Of a stretch of DNA of 64,000 nucleotides, positions 60,627-64,000 are shown one piece after another. The notes under the pieces are model-generated. The model was not told where the DNA came from and did not search any database. It saw only the letters and a list, made by a program, of their open reading frames with translations. Source of the DNA: UBA1429 sp964482225 (GTDB lineage: Bacteria > Chloroflexota > Anaerolineae > UBA1429). The position numbers and the translations under genes were made by a program. Position 1 is the first letter of the stretch, and each line of letters opens with the position of its first letter. The stretch is taken from positions 80,729-144,728 of the forward strand of contig CAYZWT010000005.1 of the NCBI GenBank assembly GCA_964482225.1, given 5' to 3'.

Positions 60627-60670
60627 AAAAGGGGGGCCAGCCGGTCCGCTCCGACAGGCTGCGCCCCCCC
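60627..60670 (-). terminator. Partial terminator between phnD and phnC
   Basis: Minus strand: GGGGGG and AGCC (60670-60657) pair with GGCT and CCCCCC (60642-60631), with an internal mismatch, followed by TTTTGG. In an operon this usually makes extra transcript of the binding-protein gene. Confidence 0.65.
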
Positions 60671-60695
60671 TACAGGGTTGCGGATTCGGCTGAAC

Positions 60696-61715
60696 CTACT
60701 TGAGGATGTCCTCCTCTTTGAGGCCCAGACCTTCGATCATGTCGCGGATCGGCTGAAAGTTCGAGTCATCCACCCGGGTAAAGCCGGTGATGTCGTAGAA
60801 CTCGTCGTTGGCCAGGACGGCCAAGCCCTCTTCTGTCGCGGCATAGTCAATCAACGCCTGGACGATCTTTTCCCGAGCTTCTGCAGGAAAGTCCTTGCTA
60901 AAGCTGACCGTGTCGTTGGGGATCGGATCCGAGATCGCCAGGATGCAGACCTTGTCCATCACATCCCTGTACGTGCCCAGGATGCTGGAGCGGGCATCAC
61001 GAAGCTGGAGGCCGCCAGCAAAAGCGCGCACGCTGCCACCCTCTTCGCGAATCTCGACGGGCCCAGCAGGCTGGGGCGGATCGCCGATGTTCCAATCGCC
61101 CTGGCTGCCCGGGGAGCTATAGAACGTCGTGGCGAAATCGGCCTGGCCCTCATAGACGGCCGTCACGGATTGCGGGTGGCCGCCGGCCACGACGCGCTCT
61201 CCCGGCTCGATGCCGTTCTTGGCGAAATAGGACGCGGGCACCAGGTAGCCGGAGGTGGAGCTGGTGTCGGGGAAGGCCCAGCTCTTGCCATTGAGCTCCT
61301 CTAGAGAGGTGATGCCGCTGTCGCACGCCACGAGGTACTGGGTCCAGTAAAAGGCCCAGCCATAGCGCACGGTAGCCAGCGAGACATCGGCCCCATAGGC
61401 GTCAGAGGCAAGCACGTAGCCCATAGCCGGGATAAAGGCCATGGCATCGCCCTCGGCGGCGCCCATCTCCTCCACCACGGCAGCGTAGGTGGTGGGCACT
61501 TTGACCTCGAACTTGTAGCCGGTCTGCGCCTCGAGGAACTGGGTGATGGCGTCACCGCTCTGGATGATGACGGCGACCTCGACCGACGGGACAAAGTAGA
61601 GCTGGATCGGCCGCGCCTCCGAACCGACTTCTGCCTCTTGCTTGCAGCCGGCAACCAGCACCGAGCCAACCACCAACACGAACGCGAGCAACCACAAAGA
61701 CGCTCTCTTTCTCAC
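60696..61715 (-). CDS. phnD: PhnD-type phosphonate/phosphite-binding lipoprotein
   Basis: 339 aa. Lipoprotein signal (RASLWLLAFVLVVGSVLVAGC, lipobox LVAGC at about 18-24). PBP type 2 domain with FVPSVEVAVIIQSGDAITQFLEAQ, TTYAAVVEEMGA, SWAFPDTSSTSGYLVPASYF, and VYEGQADFATTF. These match PhnD/PtxB-like binding proteins. Start GTG at 61715 with AAGGAGGAG 8 nt away. First gene of the phnDCE operon. The exact ligand cannot be told from sequence; phosphonate, phosphite and other small oxyanion-like ligands are possible. Confidence 0.9.
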   Translation of the reverse strand: MRKRASLWLLAFVLVVGSVLVAGCKQEAEVGSEARPIQLYFVPSVEVAVIIQSGDAITQFLEAQTGYKFEVKVPTTYAAVVEEMGAAEGDAMAFIPAMGYVLASDAYGADVSLATVRYGWAFYWTQYLVACDSGITSLEELNGKSWAFPDTSSTSGYLVPASYFAKNGIEPGERVVAGGHPQSVTAVYEGQADFATTFYSSPGSQGDWNIGDPPQPAGPVEIREEGGSVRAFAGGLQLRDARSSILGTYRDVMDKVCILAISDPIPNDTVSFSKDFPAEAREKIVQALIDYAATEEGLAVLANDEFYDITGFTRVDDSNFQPIRDMIEGLGLKEEDILK

Positions 61716-61824
61716 GAGACACTCCTCCTTCTGTGGGGCTGAACGCCCCGGTACGGCTGACACTCAGCCTTGGTGACGTGATCGGACTTGGCCCGCCCAC
61801 CGGCGCTGCGCCCGACCCGAAACT

Positions 61825-61853
61825 ATGATAACGCCTGACGAGGCATTTGTAAA
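61825..61853 (-). promoter_or_regulatory. Promoter of phnDCE
   Basis: Minus strand: TTTACA (61853-61848), 17-nt spacer, TATCAT (61830-61825). The leader to phnD is about 105 nt. Confidence 0.6.
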
Positions 61854-61972
61854 GGGCTGTATCAAGGGCAATCCCATTCAGGCCAAGTATTTCTATCAGA
61901 TGGGTGGTTGTCCCCAAGGCGCATCGGGAATCTGGGTATGATCCCGATCTGAGCATTCGACCCGCCGAGAAA

Positions 61973-62058
61973 GCCCTCACCCCGCCGTCGCAAGCTCCGG
62001 CGACCCTCTCCCGCGCGCGGGAGAGGGTGTGGCCCGTCTGCGGGACGCGGGTGAGGGC
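61973..62058. repeat. Second copy of the CTCACCCCGCCGTCGCAAG repeat
   Basis: 61973-61997 matches 25 bases of the inverted-repeat arm at 11720. The element continues with an internal palindrome CCTCTCCCGCGCGCGGGAGAGG-type stem and ends GTGAGGGC (62051-62058), complementary to its own start. It lies in the 465-nt divergent gap 61716-62180, which holds the phnD promoter but no gene. Confidence 0.75.
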
Positions 62059-62180
62059 CAGAATACCGTAATCAACGGTAGTATCGCGGCGCACGACTTG
62101 CAGAGGCGTCTGTCGCTTGACCCGCCGCCCTCGCAAGGATACCATCACGATGTCCAGCCAGGAACAAGGGAGGGCGCCCG

Positions 62181-63218
62181 ATGAACGAAAGCAAACGCCG
62201 CCACCTACAGCGTATCGCCGCCCAGATCGGCTTTCCCGAATCCGAGACCCTCATGGGCCTGTGGGACGTGATGGTGTCTGACCGGGAGGCCGCCTGGATC
62301 GCCGGCCTGCCCGCCACGGCCCGCGAGCTGGCCGAGCGCCTGGGCGCTGATCCTGACGCCGTGGCCGGGGGGCTGGCCGACCTCTATCAGCGGGGCCTGG
62401 TGTTGCGCTATGCGCAGCCCGATGGCGCGCTGCGCTACGAGGCCGAGACCAATGGCGGCGTGTTGATGGACCTGGTGCTCTTTGACCGGCGCTACCTGGC
62501 CTGGCATGGCGAGCTCTTTTTGGATGCCTGGCGCCGCTTTTACAACGAGGAGCTGGTGCACACCTACGAGCATCCGGATCCCGACGCGCGCCCTTTCCGT
62601 GTGCTGCCCGTGGGCGAGCAGGTGCAGGATCGCCGCGCGGCTCTGCCTTATGAGCAGGTGGCCGAGCTGATACGCGGCGCCCGGCGCATCTCTGTCGAGC
62701 ATTGTCCCTGCCGCACCCGCGAACGCGCCTGCGACAACCCGCTGGAGACCTGCCTGGCCTTTGACCATGTGGCCGACTATATGATCGCCCGTGGCATGGG
62801 GCGCGAGCTGAGCGCCGATGAGGCGCTGGCCCTGCTGGCGCGCTGCGAGGAGCTGGGCCTGGTGCACGTCACCGAGAACGTGGATCGCCCGCTGGTGCTG
62901 TGCAACTGCTGCCCCTGTTGCTGCGTGTTCCTGCGGGCCATGACGGTGTACGCCAAGCAGGACGTGATTGACGCCAGCCGCTACCGGGCTGTGGTGGATC
63001 GGGCGCTGTGCAGCGCCTGTGGCCGGTGCGCGGAACGCTGCCACTTTGGGGCCATGTCCCTGGCCGGGGGTGCGGCGCAGGTGGATGCCGGGTGCTGCCT
63101 GGGCTGCGGCCTGTGCGCCACCACCTGCCCGGCCGGGGCCATTACGCTGGTAGAGGTGCGCCCCCAGGGGTTCATCCCGCGCCAGGGGTCGGGCTTTGGG
63201 GCGCTGCTGGACGGCTAG
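62181..63218 (+). CDS. HTH-like plus two-[4Fe-4S] ferredoxin-domain protein
   Basis: 345 aa. Residues 1-100 are helical with a winged-helix feel (TARELAERLGADPDAVAGGLADLYQRGLV). The middle has unusual cysteine groups: EHCPCRTRERACDNPLETC near 175-195 and LCNCCPCCCVFLRAM near 240-255. The C-terminus has two ferredoxin motifs, CSACGRCAERCHFGAM and CCLGCGLCATTCPAGAI (the first lacks the usual CxxC spacing only slightly). Proteins of this type are common in anaerobes and poorly characterised. The ATG at 62181 follows AAGGGAGGG. Likely a cytoplasmic electron-transfer or redox-sensing protein; monocistronic. Confidence 0.82.
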   Translation: MNESKRRHLQRIAAQIGFPESETLMGLWDVMVSDREAAWIAGLPATARELAERLGADPDAVAGGLADLYQRGLVLRYAQPDGALRYEAETNGGVLMDLVLFDRRYLAWHGELFLDAWRRFYNEELVHTYEHPDPDARPFRVLPVGEQVQDRRAALPYEQVAELIRGARRISVEHCPCRTRERACDNPLETCLAFDHVADYMIARGMGRELSADEALALLARCEELGLVHVTENVDRPLVLCNCCPCCCVFLRAMTVYAKQDVIDASRYRAVVDRALCSACGRCAERCHFGAMSLAGGAAQVDAGCCLGCGLCATTCPAGAITLVEVRPQGFIPRQGSGFGALLDG

Positions 63219-63234
63219 CGGGGCGCGCTGCAAG

Positions 63235-63270
63235 AAAAAGCGCGGAACGGGTACAAGGCCCGTTCCGCGC
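63235..63270 (-). terminator. Intrinsic terminator of the right-edge secreted protein gene
   Basis: Minus strand: 12-bp perfect stem GCGCGGAACGGG/CCCGTTCCGCGC with a 7-nt loop, followed by TTTTTCTTG (63239-63231). It lies about 20 nt past the stop. Confidence 0.88.
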
Positions 63271-63291
63271 GCATGAGCGAGTTCCCGACGC

Positions 63292-64000
63292 CTATGGGTT
63301 CTTGAGAACCATCGGCAGATAGATCTGGCAGCAATACCATGTGGCCGCGATGGGGTCGCTACTGGATACCGAGGCGCCCGATGGCCCGATGACCTCGATA
63401 TAGTAATAGTAGGTCTGGCCGCACAGCGCGCCCGCGTCAAGCCAGGTGTAGGTCTGGCCGTACAGGGGGTCCTCCAGGAACGCCTCGGCCATGATCATCT
63501 CGTCGTTGAGCTTGATGAACTCTCCATCGGCGGCCTCGCTGCGATAGATGTCAAAGCCCACGATCTCTATCTCGGTCGAGGTCTCCCAGGTGACCAGGAT
63601 GGCATCCCCGTGGGCCCGGGCGCTCACCCCGGCCAGCCCGGCGGATGTGGGCGGCGTGCCCCAGTCCCAAGCATAGTCCTCGATCTCGCCGTTCACGACG
63701 TCGGTGGCGGTGGGGGTGGAGCAGTCACCATACACCCAGTAGTAGTCCTCCTCAACTTCATCATAGAGCTGTACGGCGGGGCAGATCCGGAACCGCGCAT
63801 AGTAGCGGGCATTCGAAAACGATACGGTAGAAGGCACACTGAACTGGAAAGTGTCAGCCGTCCCTATAGTCTTATTTTGTAGGAAGATCCGCTCATCAGA
63901 GGATAGCTCCCCATTCCGATTCCAGTCAATCCAGCCAGCCACAGTGCCACGGCGTTTCCAAAGTCAGGGTTATAGTCAAGTTATACAAAAAGACACCTTC
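63292..64000 (-). pseudogene. 3' part of a secreted GEVED/FN3-type surface protein, with an apparent frameshift
   Basis: The main frame (63942 to 63292) gives about 216 residues. VAGWIDWNRNGELSSDERIF opens a GEVED-like domain, an FN3-like domain follows (SARAHGDAILVTWETSTEIEIVGFDIYRS), and the end is CQIYLPMVLKNP, a tail resembling the YLPLVLKN ending of many Chloroflexota exported proteins. The frame is closed upstream by TGA, but the adjacent frame is open to the edge and reads LYNLTITLTLETP. Removing one base near 63949 would join them as LETPGTVAGWIDWN. So the gene is broken by a 1-nt insertion or by a contig-end error, and its 5' part is outside the window. Confidence 0.7.

Overview
This GC-rich window looks like a chromosomal contig of a Chloroflexota bacterium, probably Anaerolineae-like. 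That is an inference from gene content: a LipS1/LipS2 lipoyl-synthase pair beside a glycine cleavage operon, split GcvPA/GcvPB, an EF-P with arginine at the loop tip, Pro/Thr-rich surface proteins, a secreted protein ending in a YLPMVLKN-type tail, and clear sigma70-type promoters of the TTGACA/TATAAT kind. No phage, integrase, transposase or CRISPR array is visible. The mobile-looking material consists of short dispersed palindromes and hairpin repeats.

Layout. 1-5.9 kb: a CHASE-PAS hybrid histidine kinase running off the left edge, an orphan MazF-like toxin, a DUF4145 protein, a GH2 glycosidase and a single-domain response regulator. 5.9-11.6 kb (minus): two Gfo/Idh/MocA dehydrogenases, a URO-D-like protein, an UlaG-like metallo-hydrolase, folP and folK, closely spaced. 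11.9-19.9 kb (minus): lipS1-lipS2-gcvT-gcvH-gcvPA-gcvPB-rsmI followed by a 16S rRNA methyltransferase of the aminoglycoside-resistance Arm (m7G1405) family. 20-22.2 kb (plus): a macrodomain protein and glutamine-dependent NAD synthetase. 22.3-26.2 kb (minus): a radical SAM/DUF2344 pair, a HIT protein and a Pro/Thr-rich membrane protein. 26.3-28 kb: tRNA-Glu(CTC) and sigA, the latter with a promoter and an intrinsic terminator in its leader.

28-34.6 kb (minus): one operon with a complete ECF transporter (A1, A2, T, S), coaX, coaBC and an S58 peptidase, preceded by a promoter and an intrinsic terminator just before the first start codon. This looks like a regulated pantothenate/CoA unit. 34.9-37.6 kb: GH4 alpha-galactosidase and galactonate dehydratase. 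37.6-41.2 kb: MoxR, DUF58 and DUF4129 proteins. 41.3-47.5 kb: ABC exporter, O-methyltransferase, SH3-type secreted protein, a USP-USP-DUF389 fusion and EF-P. 47.7-56.2 kb: THUMP-type RNA methyltransferase, FAD oxidoreductase, small membrane and lipoproteins, a Delta-60 repeat protein, a sulfatase, a papain-like-fold protein and an Ldh-type dehydrogenase. 56.3-61.7 kb (minus): phnDCE-type ABC transporter and GH42 beta-galactosidase. 62.2 kb to the end: an HTH/ferredoxin protein and the frameshifted 3' end of a secreted protein.

The strongest leads are: the Arm-family methyltransferase placed 2 nt after rsmI inside the lipoyl/glycine-cleavage operon; the unidentified attenuated leaders of the ECF-CoA operon and of sigA; promoters placed so close to start codons that lipS1 and the DUF389 fusion should be leaderless; and a PhnE permease with an extra membrane insertion and an RDD-like N-terminus.
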